NCBI RefSeq assembly: GCF_008692785.1
Contig: NZ_VXJV01000003.1
Span: 248,001 to 312,000, forward strand
DNA from: Salmonella enterica subsp. diarizonae
Lineage (GTDB): Bacteria > Pseudomonadota > Gammaproteobacteria > Enterobacterales > Enterobacteriaceae
Direction of reading: 5' to 3'
DNA: 64,000 nucleotides
Shown piece after piece: positions 27,401 to 37,032 of the stretch. Within the stretch, counting starts at the first letter, position 1; every line of letters starts with the position of its first letter. Position numbers and translations under genes: made by a program. The notes below the pieces were generated by a model, which saw only the letters and a list, made by a program, of their open reading frames with translations, had not been told where the DNA came from and did no database searches.

Positions 27401-28066
27401 TTAACTTGCCGGTAATGGGGAAATTTCAGATTTATCTGCCAGCCTTTTCAGCAACATATTCAGTAAAACGCCGTACATCGGCAGGAAGAAAATAATGCTG
27501 ATGAGCACCTTGAAGCAATAGTCCACCAGCGCAATTTCCATCCAGTGCTCGGCCATAAAGGCATCGGGGCTTCGCCAGAACGCAATAAAGAAAAAGGCAA
27601 GAGTATCGCTGATATTGCCAAACAGCGTTGAGGCGGTCGGCGCCAGCCACCAGCGGCGATTTTGGCGCAGACGGTTAAACACATGGACATCAAGGATCTG
27701 TCCCAGCGCGTAGGCCATAAAGCTGGCGGCGGCGATACGGGCGACAAACAGATTAAAGTTCGCCAACGCGGCGAAACCTTGCCAGACGCCCATATAGAAC
27801 AGCGATGACACCACATACGACACCAGCAGCGCGGGGAGCATGACGGCGAAGATAATGCGGCGCGCCAGCGGTGCGCCAAAAATACGCACGGTAAGATCGG
27901 TGGCGAGAAAAATAAAAGGAAAACTAAACGCGCCCCAGGTGGTGTGGAAACCAAAAATAGTGATGGGGAGCTGCACCAGATAGTTACTGGAAATGATTAC
28001 CAGTAAATGGAATAGCGATAGCCAGAACAACGCTTTTATGCGCTGTGATTGTGTAAACGGAGTCAT
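27401..28066 (-). CDS. yhhQ: Queuosine precursor transporter YhhQ
   Basis: 221 residues from ATG 28066 (MTPFTQSQRIKALFWLSLFH), the E. coli length; the upstream in-frame extension is not family-like. Inner-membrane VUT/ECF-like transporter with six hydrophobic helices, taking up preQ0/preQ1 for tRNA queuosine synthesis. Divergent from tusA. Confidence 0.92.
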   Translation of the reverse strand: MTPFTQSQRIKALFWLSLFHLLVIISSNYLVQLPITIFGFHTTWGAFSFPFIFLATDLTVRIFGAPLARRIIFAVMLPALLVSYVVSSLFYMGVWQGFAALANFNLFVARIAAASFMAYALGQILDVHVFNRLRQNRRWWLAPTASTLFGNISDTLAFFFIAFWRSPDAFMAEHWMEIALVDYCFKVLISIIFFLPMYGVLLNMLLKRLADKSEISPLPAS

Positions 28067-28235
28067 ATTGTGACCTTTTTGTTGGATGGGGTGAGGGAAC
28101 CCAATAAAGAACCGCCGCATAATACTGTTTTGCGCTGGCATTGCAATGGCTAATTTTCACGCAATCGTTAACCTGCCTGGCTTACTGACGAAGATGGGCG
28201 TAAAATATCGCCGTTTTTTTACGATTGAGACAAAG

Positions 28236-28481
28236 ATGAGCGATCTGTTTTCCTCCCCTGACCATACGCTTGACGCCCTGGGGCTGCGTTGTCCTGAACC
28301 GGTAATGATGGTGCGCAAAACGGTGCGCAACATGCAAACTGGCGAAACATTGCTGATTATCGCCGACGATCCGGCGACGACGCGTGATATTCCTGGGTTC
28401 TGTACCTTTATGGAACACGATCTGCTGGCGCAAGAGACGGAGGGTTTGCCGTACCGCTATTTACTGCGTAAAGCGCATTAA
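28236..28481 (+). CDS. tusA: Sulfur carrier protein TusA
   Basis: 81 residues from ATG 28236 ([22 protein letters not shown]). The catalytic persulfide Cys19 in LRCPEP is present. Receives sulfur from IscS and passes it to TusBCD for 2-thiouridine tRNA modification. Length and sequence equal E. coli TusA. Confidence 0.96.
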   Translation: MSDLFSSPDHTLDALGLRCPEPVMMVRKTVRNMQTGETLLIIADDPATTRDIPGFCTFMEHDLLAQETEGLPYRYLLRKAH

Positions 28482-28504
28482 CCGTACGGCAGATAGCATG
28501 CTGA

Positions 28505-30148
28505 TTAGAAGCTTTCCCAGCTCGCCTGTTCTGCGGCGGGTTGTGGCGTTAAGCCTTTGCTTAACGGCGTCGGCGGCGCCTCCCGACGAGGCTGTTTCTG
28601 GATGCGGAACACGGCGACCGCCTGACGAAGTTCGTTAGCCTGATCTTCCAGCGCCGCCGCCGCCGCTGCGGACTCCTCTACCAGTGAGGCGTTTTGCTGC
28701 GTCACGCTGTCCATTTCCGATACCGCCTGCGCCACCTGCTCAATGCCTTTGCTTTGCTCATCGGAGGCAGAGGCGATTTCGCCCATAATATCGGTCACGC
28801 GGGTCACGGCGGTGACGATCTCTTTCATGGTTTCTCCAGCTTCGCGTACCTGCGTAGAGCCGGTATCAATGCGCGACACGGAGTTTTCAATCAACACTTT
28901 GATCTCTTTGGCGGCCTGCGCGCTACGGCTGGCCAGCGTGCGTACCTCTCCGGCCACGACCGCGAATCCTCGCCCCTGTTCGCCGGCGCGGGCTGCTTCT
29001 ACCGCGGCGTTTAACGCCAGGATATTGGTCTGGAAGGCGATACCGTCAATCACGCTGGTGATGTCCACGATTTTTTCCGAACTTTCGGCGATATCATTCA
29101 TGGTGTGCACTACGTTATCCACCACGCGTCCTCCTTTACGCGCGGTTTCTGATGCTGTTTTCGCCAGACCGGTCGCCTGTCGTGCGTTATCGGAGTTTTG
29201 TCGTACCGTGGCGGTTAACTGTTCCATGCTGGCGGCGGTCTCCTCCAGTGCCGAGGCCTGCTGTTCGGTTCGGGAAGAGAGGTCGCTGCTGCCTGCGGAA
29301 ATTTCGCCTGCGCCAGTATAGATAGAGTCCGCGTTATCGCGCACCGCGCTGACGGTACGGATTAACGACTGCTGCATCGTTTTGAGACCGGCGGCCAGTT
29401 GGCCCATTTCACTGCGTCCTTCGGCCTCTATCTCATGGGTGAGATCGCCGTCGGCGATAGTTTGAATGTGCGCCATAATCCGTTGCAGCGGGCGTAGTAG
29501 AACGCGTTGAAGCCCCTGCCAGATAAACGCCAGCACGACGAGCACGATAAGCAGAATCATCCCCAGCGTCCATTGCATCTGGGTAAAACTGCTCTGATTC
29601 TGATCGCTGGCTAATTTTATTAATTGCGCATTTTGAGAGAGCCACTGATTATATACCTGTTCCATGTCATCCTGCGCTTTTTGGGCGTCAAGGTTGCCAT
29701 AAGCGGCGTAATTATCGGCTTTAAGATAGCGGATAGACTGCTGCAAAACGTCATACATCTGCTTAAAGCTGGCTTCTGCCTGGACATCTAATGCCGGATC
29801 TTTGCCTGCGATCGCTTCGGAGTTCGCGTAGTTGTTGAAATGTTTTTCCGCTTCGTTGAGTGACGCGCCAGCGTTGGTTAACAGCGTGTTCATGGCGTCC
29901 AGCGAGGCGGGATCGCGCTGATTTTTTAACATGCGTATCGCCACGCGGTTAATGGTGACGCGGGTTTCAATCAATGTCTGAAAACTGCCGCCCAGTTCCT
30001 GTTGTTGGTAACTTAATGCGCTCGCATTCTGGAAATTCAGTCGATCGCTGCTGACGGCGGAATAAAACAGTATTCCTGTTACCAGCAATAAGGCGCTAAA
30101 TATGCCCAGCGTCGCGATAACGCCGGTGATAACTTTGATATTTTTCAT
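28505..30148 (-). CDS. tcp: Methyl-accepting chemoreceptor Tcp (citrate/phenol)
   Basis: 547 residues from ATG 30148 ([15 protein letters not shown]). First membrane helix about 8-30, four-helix periplasmic ligand domain about 35-190, second helix about 192-212, then HAMP and the long signalling coiled coil with the hairpin tip [30 protein letters not shown]. The C-terminal SWESF is a variant of the CheR/CheB-docking pentapeptide NWETF. Matches Salmonella Tcp, a receptor for citrate attraction and phenol repulsion. A flagellar sigma-28 promoter lies upstream. Confidence 0.9.
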   Translation of the reverse strand: MKNIKVITGVIATLGIFSALLLVTGILFYSAVSSDRLNFQNASALSYQQQELGGSFQTLIETRVTINRVAIRMLKNQRDPASLDAMNTLLTNAGASLNEAEKHFNNYANSEAIAGKDPALDVQAEASFKQMYDVLQQSIRYLKADNYAAYGNLDAQKAQDDMEQVYNQWLSQNAQLIKLASDQNQSSFTQMQWTLGMILLIVLVVLAFIWQGLQRVLLRPLQRIMAHIQTIADGDLTHEIEAEGRSEMGQLAAGLKTMQQSLIRTVSAVRDNADSIYTGAGEISAGSSDLSSRTEQQASALEETAASMEQLTATVRQNSDNARQATGLAKTASETARKGGRVVDNVVHTMNDIAESSEKIVDITSVIDGIAFQTNILALNAAVEAARAGEQGRGFAVVAGEVRTLASRSAQAAKEIKVLIENSVSRIDTGSTQVREAGETMKEIVTAVTRVTDIMGEIASASDEQSKGIEQVAQAVSEMDSVTQQNASLVEESAAAAAALEDQANELRQAVAVFRIQKQPRREAPPTPLSKGLTPQPAAEQASWESF

Positions 30149-30186
30149 AGTGCCTAACATTCCTTATTTTGTAGACGGTATGATCA

Positions 30187-30213
30187 ATATCGGTTGGGTA
30201 AAAATTAACCTTA
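30187..30213 (-). promoter_or_regulatory. Sigma-28 (FliA) promoter of tcp
   Basis: Minus strand TAAGGTTA (30213-30206), 11-bp spacer, ACCGATAT (30194-30187). The sigma-28 consensus is TAAAGTTT-N11-GCCGATAA: 6 of 8 bases match at each element. Position about 40 bp upstream of the tcp start fits a late flagellar-class gene. Confidence 0.7.
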
Positions 30214-30348
30214 CATCAAATCACGCTATTTCTGATTAATGGTTTGATAAGTAATAAAAAATAAATAATTTTCGCGTGAATAATATACGCAAAGAAAGGA
30301 ATACCGCGGGATAACCCGGCGGACACGACGCCGCCGGGCGGGAGACGA

Positions 30349-32547
30349 TTATTTTTTACGCAGCAAACGTAGCGCGTTGGCGGTCACCAGTACTGTGGCT
30401 CCCGTATCCGCCAGGATTGCCAGCCATAGCCCGGTAAAACCAAGTAGCGTCGTCACCAGGAAAATGGCTTTCAGCCCCAGAGCAAGGGTAATGTTCTGCC
30501 GGATATTCGCGTGGGTAGCGCGCGCCAGAGTAATCATCTGCGCTAACCCGCGCAGGCGGTTATGAGTAAGGGCGGCGTCGGCCGTTTCCAGCGCGACGTC
30601 AGTACCGCTGCCCATCGCGATCCCGATACTGGCAGCTTTCATTGCGGGCGCATCGTTAATGCCGTCACCCACCATTGCCAGCGGCGCTTGTTGGTTAAGG
30701 GCGGTGACTGCCTGCACCTTGTCTTCTGGCAGTAGCCCGGCTTTAAACGCCAGATCCAGCTCGCCGGCAATCGCTGCCGCCGCCCGCGGGTTATCGCCGG
30801 TCAGAATCACGCCGTTAACGCCTAACTGATGCAGTTCGCGGATGGCGTCGCGCGCATCGTCACGCAACGTATCCTGGAGGGCGAGGACGCCAAGAGCGAT
30901 CTCGTTACGCAGCACCAGAACCACCGTCTGCCCGACGTTTTCCAGTTCGCTAATTTGCCCGGCAAACGCTGCCGCAGGCTGTTTTCCCGCCGCGCAAATC
31001 AGAATACGTTCGCCGTTAACCTGCGCTTCAATCCCGGTGCCGGCCAGTGTTCGCTGCGATTCCGCCGTTGGGATCGCCAGATCGCGTGTCTGCGCTTCGC
31101 GGACAATAGCCTGCGCCAACGGGTGCGTAGCGCCTTGTTCTACGGCTGCCGCCAGTGCTAACAGTTCAGCTTCGCTGATACCACTTGCCGGATGAATCGC
31201 CGTCACCCGTGGTTTACCGACGGTCAACGTACCGGTTTTATCAAAGGCGATCTGCGTGATACGGCCCAGTTGCTCCAGCGCTGCGCCGCCTTTAATCAAT
31301 GCGCCGCGCCGTGCCGCCGCCGCCAGCCCGGAGGTAATGGCCGCGGGCGTGGAGATCACCAGCGCGCATGGGCAACCGATTAGCAGCAGCGTCAGCCCTT
31401 TATAAATCCACTCCTGCCAGCCGCCATCGAACATCAGTGGTGGAATAAGCGTCACCAGCAGCGCGATGACCATAATGACTGGCGTATAGATGCGGCTGAA
31501 ACGGTCAATAAACCGCTCAATGGGCGCACGGCGCTCTTCCGCCTCTTCAATCAGCGTCAGGATACGGTCAATCGCGCTGGCGCCAGGTTCAGATAACACC
31601 TCCAGGGTGACGAGACGGTCAACGCTGGTCGCGCCTGCCGGGATTTTTTCGCCCGTTGCGCGCTCCACAGGGATGGACTCGCCGGTGAGCGCGCTTTCAT
31701 CAAAGCTGGCGAAACCGGAGATCAGTTTACCGTCGGCGGGTAAACGCCCTCCGGCGGCGACTTCGATAACATCGCCCGGTCGCAGGGTATTAATAGCGAC
31801 CTCTTCCCGCACGCCGTGGCGCAGACGGGTAGCCGTTTCCGGTTTAAGCGCCATTAATGCGCTGACGCCTTTACGGGCGCGGCTGGCGGCCCATCCTTCC
31901 AGGCGCTCGCCGATGAGGAACAGCAGCAATACCATTGCCGCCTCCGCCGTTGCGCCAATAAACAACGCACCAATGGCGGCGATGCTCATCAGCGTTTCAA
32001 TAGCGAACCAACTGCCGCTTTTCATCAGCCGCAGCGCCTGGCGGGCAATAGGATACAGGCCGACCAGGGTAGTGGCGATAAAGGCTAGTTGGCCGAACGG
32101 GTGGTTAAATTGCTCCAGCCCCCAGCTTATCGCCATCATAATGATCAGCGTAATAAGCGGCAGGTTCTCTTTAAGACGAGATTCAGGCGTTGCGTCGCGT
32201 GAATCTTCGCTACGCAAGGTATAACCCGCCTTCTGTACGGCGCGTTCAATTTGCGTGCGGAGGTCGGCGTCGGCATCGACCACTAACTTTTCGGTGGCGA
32301 ACAGCACTTGCGCCTGGTTGACGCCGCGAATTTGGCGTACCGCATTCTCCACTTTTCGGGCGCAGGCGGCGCAGTCCATGCCTGAGATTTTCCAGGTATA
32401 GCGCGTGCCTGCCGCGGCAATAGAAACAGGCGCGCTGGTCGCACAATGTTCTTCACAGCAGCAGCTATCGGCCTTCTGTATCGCCGGGGCTAATCTGAAG
32501 GATGAAAAGGGCGGGACTTTTTTGCCATCGGAATCAGGGGTCGACAT
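30349..32547 (-). CDS. zntA: Zn(II)/Cd(II)/Pb(II) P-type ATPase ZntA
   Basis: 732 residues, equal to E. coli ZntA. N-terminal Cys-rich SCCCEEHC and an HMA domain with GMDCAACARKVENAV (about residues 54-68). CPC metal motif in LLIGCPCALVISTPAAI, phosphorylation site DKTGTLT, TGES in the actuator and GDGINDAPAM hinge are all intact. Inner-membrane exporter of zinc, cadmium and lead. Controlled by ZntR through the adjacent palindrome. Confidence 0.97.
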   Translation of the reverse strand: MSTPDSDGKKVPPFSSFRLAPAIQKADSCCCEEHCATSAPVSIAAAGTRYTWKISGMDCAACARKVENAVRQIRGVNQAQVLFATEKLVVDADADLRTQIERAVQKAGYTLRSEDSRDATPESRLKENLPLITLIIMMAISWGLEQFNHPFGQLAFIATTLVGLYPIARQALRLMKSGSWFAIETLMSIAAIGALFIGATAEAAMVLLLFLIGERLEGWAASRARKGVSALMALKPETATRLRHGVREEVAINTLRPGDVIEVAAGGRLPADGKLISGFASFDESALTGESIPVERATGEKIPAGATSVDRLVTLEVLSEPGASAIDRILTLIEEAEERRAPIERFIDRFSRIYTPVIMVIALLVTLIPPLMFDGGWQEWIYKGLTLLLIGCPCALVISTPAAITSGLAAAARRGALIKGGAALEQLGRITQIAFDKTGTLTVGKPRVTAIHPASGISEAELLALAAAVEQGATHPLAQAIVREAQTRDLAIPTAESQRTLAGTGIEAQVNGERILICAAGKQPAAAFAGQISELENVGQTVVLVLRNEIALGVLALQDTLRDDARDAIRELHQLGVNGVILTGDNPRAAAAIAGELDLAFKAGLLPEDKVQAVTALNQQAPLAMVGDGINDAPAMKAASIGIAMGSGTDVALETADAALTHNRLRGLAQMITLARATHANIRQNITLALGLKAIFLVTTLLGFTGLWLAILADTGATVLVTANALRLLRKK

Positions 32548-32585
32548 AACGTCCTCCGGTTGATGATAATTTTCTCATTAACCGG

Positions 32586-32617
32586 AGGATACACTCTGGA
32601 GTCGACTCCAGAGTCAA
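32586..32617 (-). promoter_or_regulatory. zntA promoter with ZntR operator
   Basis: Minus strand -35 TTGACT (32617-32612) and -10 TATCCT (32591-32586) separated by 20 bp, the over-long spacing typical of MerR-family promoters. The spacer is covered by a perfect 22-bp palindrome at 32593-32614 (half site ACTCTGGAGTC), the known ZntR binding sequence. ZntR untwists it when zinc is bound. Confidence 0.93.
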
Positions 32618-32627
32618 GCGCTATTAT

Positions 32628-33254
32628 TTACAGGTACAGCGAGCGCACAATCAGGAAGTGTCCGGCAAAGTAGCAGGCGGCGGCAATCGCGTTATCCGCC
32701 CGGAAACGGCGGCGGTAATGGCTACCCAGCCAGACGATATTGCCGATGAACAGCAGCGTTGCGCCGGTAAAGGCCGAAAGGGCTGGCGCCGTTGGGCGGA
32801 AGAACCACAGTTCACCCGCCAGCCAGACCATGACCAGCGTCATGGCGATAAAAGTACACACTGGCCAGCGCAGCTCTTCCAGCCGCGTCCAGATAACGGC
32901 GATAAGCAATGCGCCGACTATCAGTAACGCCAGCGGCAGCGGCCAGAAGAACGACAACGTCATTTGGCTGGCAAAGTAAATGGTGTAGAGCAGATGCGAT
33001 AAGAAAAATGCCCCGACGGCGTACAGCAGGCGTTGACGCGGCAAGAGCGTTAACGCATCGCCGACCAGCGAGGCGCACAGACCGGCCAGCACAAGATAAC
33101 TGATGGCGTCAAACATCGGCGCTTGCCAGGCCAGTAACAGTAACAGTAATAACGTGACGGGCTTAAAAACCCAGCGTTGCCAGGCTGGCCCGCGATAGGA
33201 GGCGTCCACATACAGCCATGCGGACAGGCAGACAGCGATAAACGACCAAAGCAT
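32628..33254 (-). CDS. yhhN: YhhN/TMEM86-family membrane protein
   Basis: 208 residues with about eight hydrophobic helices. Matches YhhN, the bacterial founder of the TMEM86 lysoplasmalogenase family; enzymatic role in enterobacteria is not established. The stop is only about 10 bp from the zntA promoter, so yhhN reads toward zntA. Confidence 0.9.
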   Translation of the reverse strand: MLWSFIAVCLSAWLYVDASYRGPAWQRWVFKPVTLLLLLLLAWQAPMFDAISYLVLAGLCASLVGDALTLLPRQRLLYAVGAFFLSHLLYTIYFASQMTLSFFWPLPLALLIVGALLIAVIWTRLEELRWPVCTFIAMTLVMVWLAGELWFFRPTAPALSAFTGATLLFIGNIVWLGSHYRRRFRADNAIAAACYFAGHFLIVRSLYL

Positions 33255-33395
33255 CTTAATTCCTTGAATTCGTTATTTTTTCGCAAACGGTATGCTTGCG
33301 GCTCTATTATTCAGTGTAGAGGCCGTGACGGTCAGATGACAACACCATAACGGACAGGGTATGCTTATTTCCGCATTTTCCGACAGGTTAACATC

Positions 33396-33767
33396 ATGAG
33401 TAAACCACCGCTTTTCTTCATTATAATCATTGCATTAATCGTGGTTGCCGCGTCGTTTCGCTTCGTTCAGCAACGGCGGGAAAAAGCCGCTAATGATGCG
33501 GCGCCGTTACAGCAAAAACAGGTCGTGGTAAGCAATAAACGGGAAAAGCCGGTTAATGACCGACGCTCGCGCCAGCAGGAAGTGAGCCCGGCGGGAACCA
33601 GTATGCGCTATGAGGCAAGTTTTAAACCGCTCAATGGCGGTCTGGAAAAAACGTTCCGTGTACAAGCGCAGCAGTACCACGCTTTGACGGTGGGCGACAA
33701 AGGTACGCTGAGCTATAAGGGAACGCGGTTTGTCGGGTTTGTTGCCCGTAGCCCGGATAACGAATAA
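33396..33767 (+). CDS. yhhM: DUF2500 protein YhhM
   Basis: 123 residues. N-terminal membrane anchor (LFFIIIIALIVVAASF, residues 6-21), a basic/Gln-rich linker, and a small C-terminal beta domain (residues 60-120, SMRYEASFKPLNGGLEKTFRV). Matches YhhM of unknown function. Convergent with yhhL. Confidence 0.88.
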   Translation: MSKPPLFFIIIIALIVVAASFRFVQQRREKAANDAAPLQQKQVVVSNKREKPVNDRRSRQQEVSPAGTSMRYEASFKPLNGGLEKTFRVQAQQYHALTVGDKGTLSYKGTRFVGFVARSPDNE

Positions 33768-33788
33768 ACCGTCATCCGGCAGCAAACG

Positions 33789-34061
33789 TTATTTTTTGAT
33801 CTTAAATTTCTTCTGCCAGACCAGCAGTTCAAACACGCCGAACAAGAAAATGCGGATTTTCTCTCCCGTCGTCATCTGCGGGTCATCTTTCGGTATCGTT
33901 GATTTCAGCAGCGCCAACTGCATACCGTGCATCAGCGCCATGAACACCAACGCCACGTTGACGAAGATATTGAGCGGGCGCGGGAAGGGATGCACCAGAT
34001 TAAGAATCAAAAATGCCCAAACGAAGAGCATTAACAAGCGGCCCAGATTAATCAGCATCAT
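33789..34061 (-). CDS. yhhL: DUF1145 membrane protein YhhL
   Basis: 90 residues from ATG 34061; the adjacent ATG 34058 would give 89, the usual YhhL length. Two hydrophobic helices and a basic C-terminus (KKFKIKK). It overlaps the rsmD stop by 11-14 bp, so translation is probably coupled. Function unknown. Confidence 0.85.
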   Translation of the reverse strand: MMLINLGRLLMLFVWAFLILNLVHPFPRPLNIFVNVALVFMALMHGMQLALLKSTIPKDDPQMTTGEKIRIFLFGVFELLVWQKKFKIKK

Positions 34062-34644
34062 TTTCTCCTTGCGCATCGCGTTGATACAGACGATAAGCGA
34101 CCTGTCCGGCCACCTTTTCACGATACAATGCCCAGTTAGCCGGAACGGGCGGCAGACCGTTTTCCACCTCGCTTTCTACATAGATTAGCGCGTCGTCGGC
34201 CAGCCATCCTTTAGTTTCCAGCAATTGTAACGTCTCTTCCAGCAGCCCTTTACGAAACGGCGGGTCGACAAAGACAACGTGATGCGGCGTCCCCGGCTGG
34301 CTGAGGAAGGCCAGAGTATTGGTATTGACGACGCGAGCATTGTTGGTTTTCAGCGTCGCCAGATTTTTTTGCAACTGCTGCGATACGGCTCGATCCATTT
34401 CCAGTAACGTTGCCTGGGCCGCATAACGCGATAGCGCCTCGAGGCCCAGCGCGCCGCTACCAGCAAAGCAATCCAGGCAATAGGCGTCTACCATTACCGG
34501 AGCCAGCCAGTTAAATAACGTTTCGCGCACGCGATCGGTGGTAGGACGCAGACCCGGGCTGTCCGGAACCGGTAATTTACGGCCACGCCATTGTCCGCCA
34601 ATAATGCGGATTTGGCCGCTGCCTGAGTGGGTTGGTTTTTTCAT
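34048..34644 (-). CDS. rsmD: 16S rRNA m2G966 methyltransferase RsmD
   Basis: 198 residues, same length as E. coli RsmD. GQIRIIGGQWRGRKLPVPDS N-terminus, SAM loop LDCFAGSGALGLEAL and catalytic VFVDPPFRKG. Methylates N2 of G966 in the 30S subunit. Divergent from ftsY, as in relatives; forms an operon with yhhL. Confidence 0.95.
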   Translation of the reverse strand: MKKPTHSGSGQIRIIGGQWRGRKLPVPDSPGLRPTTDRVRETLFNWLAPVMVDAYCLDCFAGSGALGLEALSRYAAQATLLEMDRAVSQQLQKNLATLKTNNARVVNTNTLAFLSQPGTPHHVVFVDPPFRKGLLEETLQLLETKGWLADDALIYVESEVENGLPPVPANWALYREKVAGQVAYRLYQRDAQGENDAD

Positions 34645-34698
34645 TTCTCATGCTCGAACCGCCCGTCGCAGATTATTCTAGGCGGTAGTGTAAATTAA

Positions 34699-34819
34699 GT
34701 TAACCCTTCGACTTTCAAGATACCTCTACGTTGGCTACGCTCGCTCACCCGAATCACTTACTACAGTAAGCTCATCGGGATTTGTCGCCTTGACGCAACT
34801 CGAAATTCATTGGGTATAA
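34699..34819. repeat. ERIC element upstream of ftsY
   Basis: About 121 bp with the ERIC core CGCTCGCTCACCCGAATCAC followed by TTACTACAGTAAGCTCATCG, and the end TGCAACTCGAAAT-like sequence finishing GGGTATA. Sits between the divergent rsmD and ftsY genes, so ftsY promoter elements must lie within or just around it. Confidence 0.85.
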
Positions 34820-34885
34820 GTGATAGACTATTTCATCATTTTTTTAGCTTCCATGTATATAGCGCCGCGAGGGGTGTAGTCGCAG

Positions 34886-36361
34886 ATGGCAAAACAGAAA
34901 AAACGTGGCTTCTTTTCCTGGCTGGGCTTCGGTGATAAAGAGCAGAAGCAGGAACAGACCGAAGAGCAGCAGATTGTTGAAGAACAACGACCGGTTGAGC
35001 CCCTTGTTGAAACGGCGGCAGACATAGATACGGAAACGCCCGCGCACAGCAAAGCAGAGACCGAGGCCTTTGCGGAAGAGGTGGTGGACGTTACTGAGAA
35101 CGTTCAGGAGAGCGAAAAACCGCAACCAGTAGAGCCGGAGCCCGCGGCGGCTATTGAGACGGCCGCGCCGCAGATCGCTGTGGAACGCGAAGAACTGCCG
35201 CTGCCGGAAGAGGTCAAAGACGAGGCTATCTCGCCGGAAGAGTGGCAGGCCGAAGCGGAAACCGTAGAAGTCATTGCCGCGGTGGAAGAAGAGGGCGAAA
35301 ACGCGGCGACATTCACCGACGAAGAGCTGGAAGCGCAGGCGCTGACCGCTCAGGCGGCGGAAGAAGCGGTGATGGTTGTTCCGGCGGCGGAAGAAGAAGC
35401 GCCGGTAGAAGCGATCGTTCAGGAGCAGGAAAAACCGACTAAAGAAGGTTTCTTTGCCCGTCTGAAACGCAGCCTACTGAAAACCAAAGAAAATCTCGGT
35501 TCCGGATTTATCAGTCTGTTCCGCGGCAAGAAAATCGACGATGATTTGTTCGAGGAGCTGGAAGAGCAGTTGCTCATCGCTGATGTCGGGGTGGAAACCA
35601 CGCGTAAGATTATCGCTAATCTGACGGAAGGCGCCAGCCGCAAACAGCTTAAAGATGCCGAGGCGCTGTATGGCCTGTTGAAAGATGAGATGGGCGAGAT
35701 TCTGGCGAAGGTAGACGAACCGCTTAATATTGAAGGTAAAACGCCTTTTGTTATTCTGATGGTTGGCGTGAACGGCGTGGGTAAAACCACCACTATCGGT
35801 AAACTGGCGCGTCAGTTTGAGCAGCAGGGTAAATCAGTGATGCTGGCGGCGGGGGATACTTTCCGCGCGGCGGCGGTCGAACAGCTACAGGTCTGGGGGC
35901 AGCGTAACAACATTCCGGTTATCGCCCAGCATACCGGCGCGGATTCCGCCTCGGTGATTTTTGACGCTATCCAGGCTGCGAAGGCGCGTAATGTGGATGT
36001 GTTAATTGCCGATACGGCAGGGCGTCTGCAGAACAAGTCGCACCTGATGGAAGAGCTGAAAAAAATCGTTCGTGTCATGAAAAAGCTGGACGAAGAGGCG
36101 CCGCATGAAGTTATGCTGACCATTGACGCCAGCACCGGGCAGAACGCGGTAAGCCAGGCCAAACTGTTCCATGAAGCGGTGGGCTTAACCGGTATTACCC
36201 TGACCAAGCTGGACGGTACGGCGAAAGGCGGGGTGATTTTCTCGGTGGCCGACCAGTTTGGCATTCCTATCCGTTACATTGGCGTGGGCGAACGTATCGA
36301 GGATTTGCGTCCGTTTAAGGCGGACGACTTTATTGAGGCACTTTTTGCCCGAGAGGATTAA
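34886..36361 (+). CDS. ftsY: SRP receptor GTPase FtsY
   Basis: 491 residues (E. coli 497). Acidic, Glu/Ala-rich A domain (about 1-190) after a basic lipid-binding start MAKQKKRGFFSWLGFG. The NG domain begins KEGFFARLKRSLLKTKENLG, with GVNGVGKTTTIGKLA (G1), DTFRAAAVEQL, DTAGRLQNKSHLMEEL (G3) and TKLDGTAKGG (G4). Docks ribosome-nascent chain-SRP complexes at the inner membrane. First gene of ftsYEX; GAGGGG is 11 bp upstream of the ATG. Confidence 0.97.
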   Translation: MAKQKKRGFFSWLGFGDKEQKQEQTEEQQIVEEQRPVEPLVETAADIDTETPAHSKAETEAFAEEVVDVTENVQESEKPQPVEPEPAAAIETAAPQIAVEREELPLPEEVKDEAISPEEWQAEAETVEVIAAVEEEGENAATFTDEELEAQALTAQAAEEAVMVVPAAEEEAPVEAIVQEQEKPTKEGFFARLKRSLLKTKENLGSGFISLFRGKKIDDDLFEELEEQLLIADVGVETTRKIIANLTEGASRKQLKDAEALYGLLKDEMGEILAKVDEPLNIEGKTPFVILMVGVNGVGKTTTIGKLARQFEQQGKSVMLAAGDTFRAAAVEQLQVWGQRNNIPVIAQHTGADSASVIFDAIQAAKARNVDVLIADTAGRLQNKSHLMEELKKIVRVMKKLDEEAPHEVMLTIDASTGQNAVSQAKLFHEAVGLTGITLTKLDGTAKGGVIFSVADQFGIPIRYIGVGERIEDLRPFKADDFIEALFARED

Positions 36362-36363
36362 CA

Positions 36364-37032
36364 ATGATTCGCTTTGAACATGTCAGCAAGGCCTATCTCG
36401 GCGGGAGACAAGCGCTGCAGGGAGTGACATTCCATATGCAGCCGGGCGAGATGGCGTTTCTGACCGGCCACTCTGGCGCGGGGAAAAGTACCCTGCTGAA
36501 GCTTATCTGTGGGATTGAGCGGCCCAGCGCTGGCAAAATCTTCTTCAGCGGGCATGATATTACGCGTCTGAAAAACCGCGAAGTGCCGTTTTTGCGCCGC
36601 CAGATTGGGATGATTTTCCAGGATCATCATCTGCTGATGGATCGCACGGTCTATGACAATGTGGCGATACCGTTAATCATTGCCGGCGCCAGCGGCGATG
36701 ATATCCGTCGTCGCGTGTCGGCGGCGCTGGATAAGGTTGGGCTACTGGACAAAGCGAGAAACTTCCCGATTCAACTCTCTGGAGGCGAACAACAGCGCGT
36801 GGGCATCGCCCGCGCGGTGGTCAATAAGCCAGCGGTATTGCTGGCGGATGAACCGACCGGAAACCTGGACGACGCGTTATCGGAAGGGATTTTACGTCTG
36901 TTTGAAGAGTTTAACCGCGTAGGGGTGACGGTACTGATGGCGACGCACGATATCGGGCTTATCTCCCGTCGTTCCTATCGGCAGCTCGTCCTGAGCGATG
37001 GACATCTGCATGGAGGCCTGGTCAATGAATAG
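36364..37032 (+). CDS. ftsE: Cell-division ABC ATPase FtsE
   Basis: 222 residues. Walker [10 protein letters not shown], signature LSGGEQQR, Walker [10 protein letters not shown] and the H-loop THD are present. With FtsX it forms the division-associated ABC complex that activates periplasmic amidase activators such as EnvC. Starts 2 bp after ftsY and overlaps ftsX by 8 bp. Confidence 0.97.
   Translation: MIRFEHVSKAYLGGRQALQGVTFHMQPGEMAFLTGHSGAGKSTLLKLICGIERPSAGKIFFSGHDITRLKNREVPFLRRQIGMIFQDHHLLMDRTVYDNVAIPLIIAGASGDDIRRRVSAALDKVGLLDKARNFPIQLSGGEQQRVGIARAVVNKPAVLLADEPTGNLDDALSEGILRLFEEFNRVGVTVLMATHDIGLISRRSYRQLVLSDGHLHGGLVNE

Noticed and set aside
28067-28235. preQ1 riboswitch between yhhQ and tusA
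   Set aside because: I looked for a compact pseudoknot with A-rich tail upstream of yhhQ and found no convincing one.
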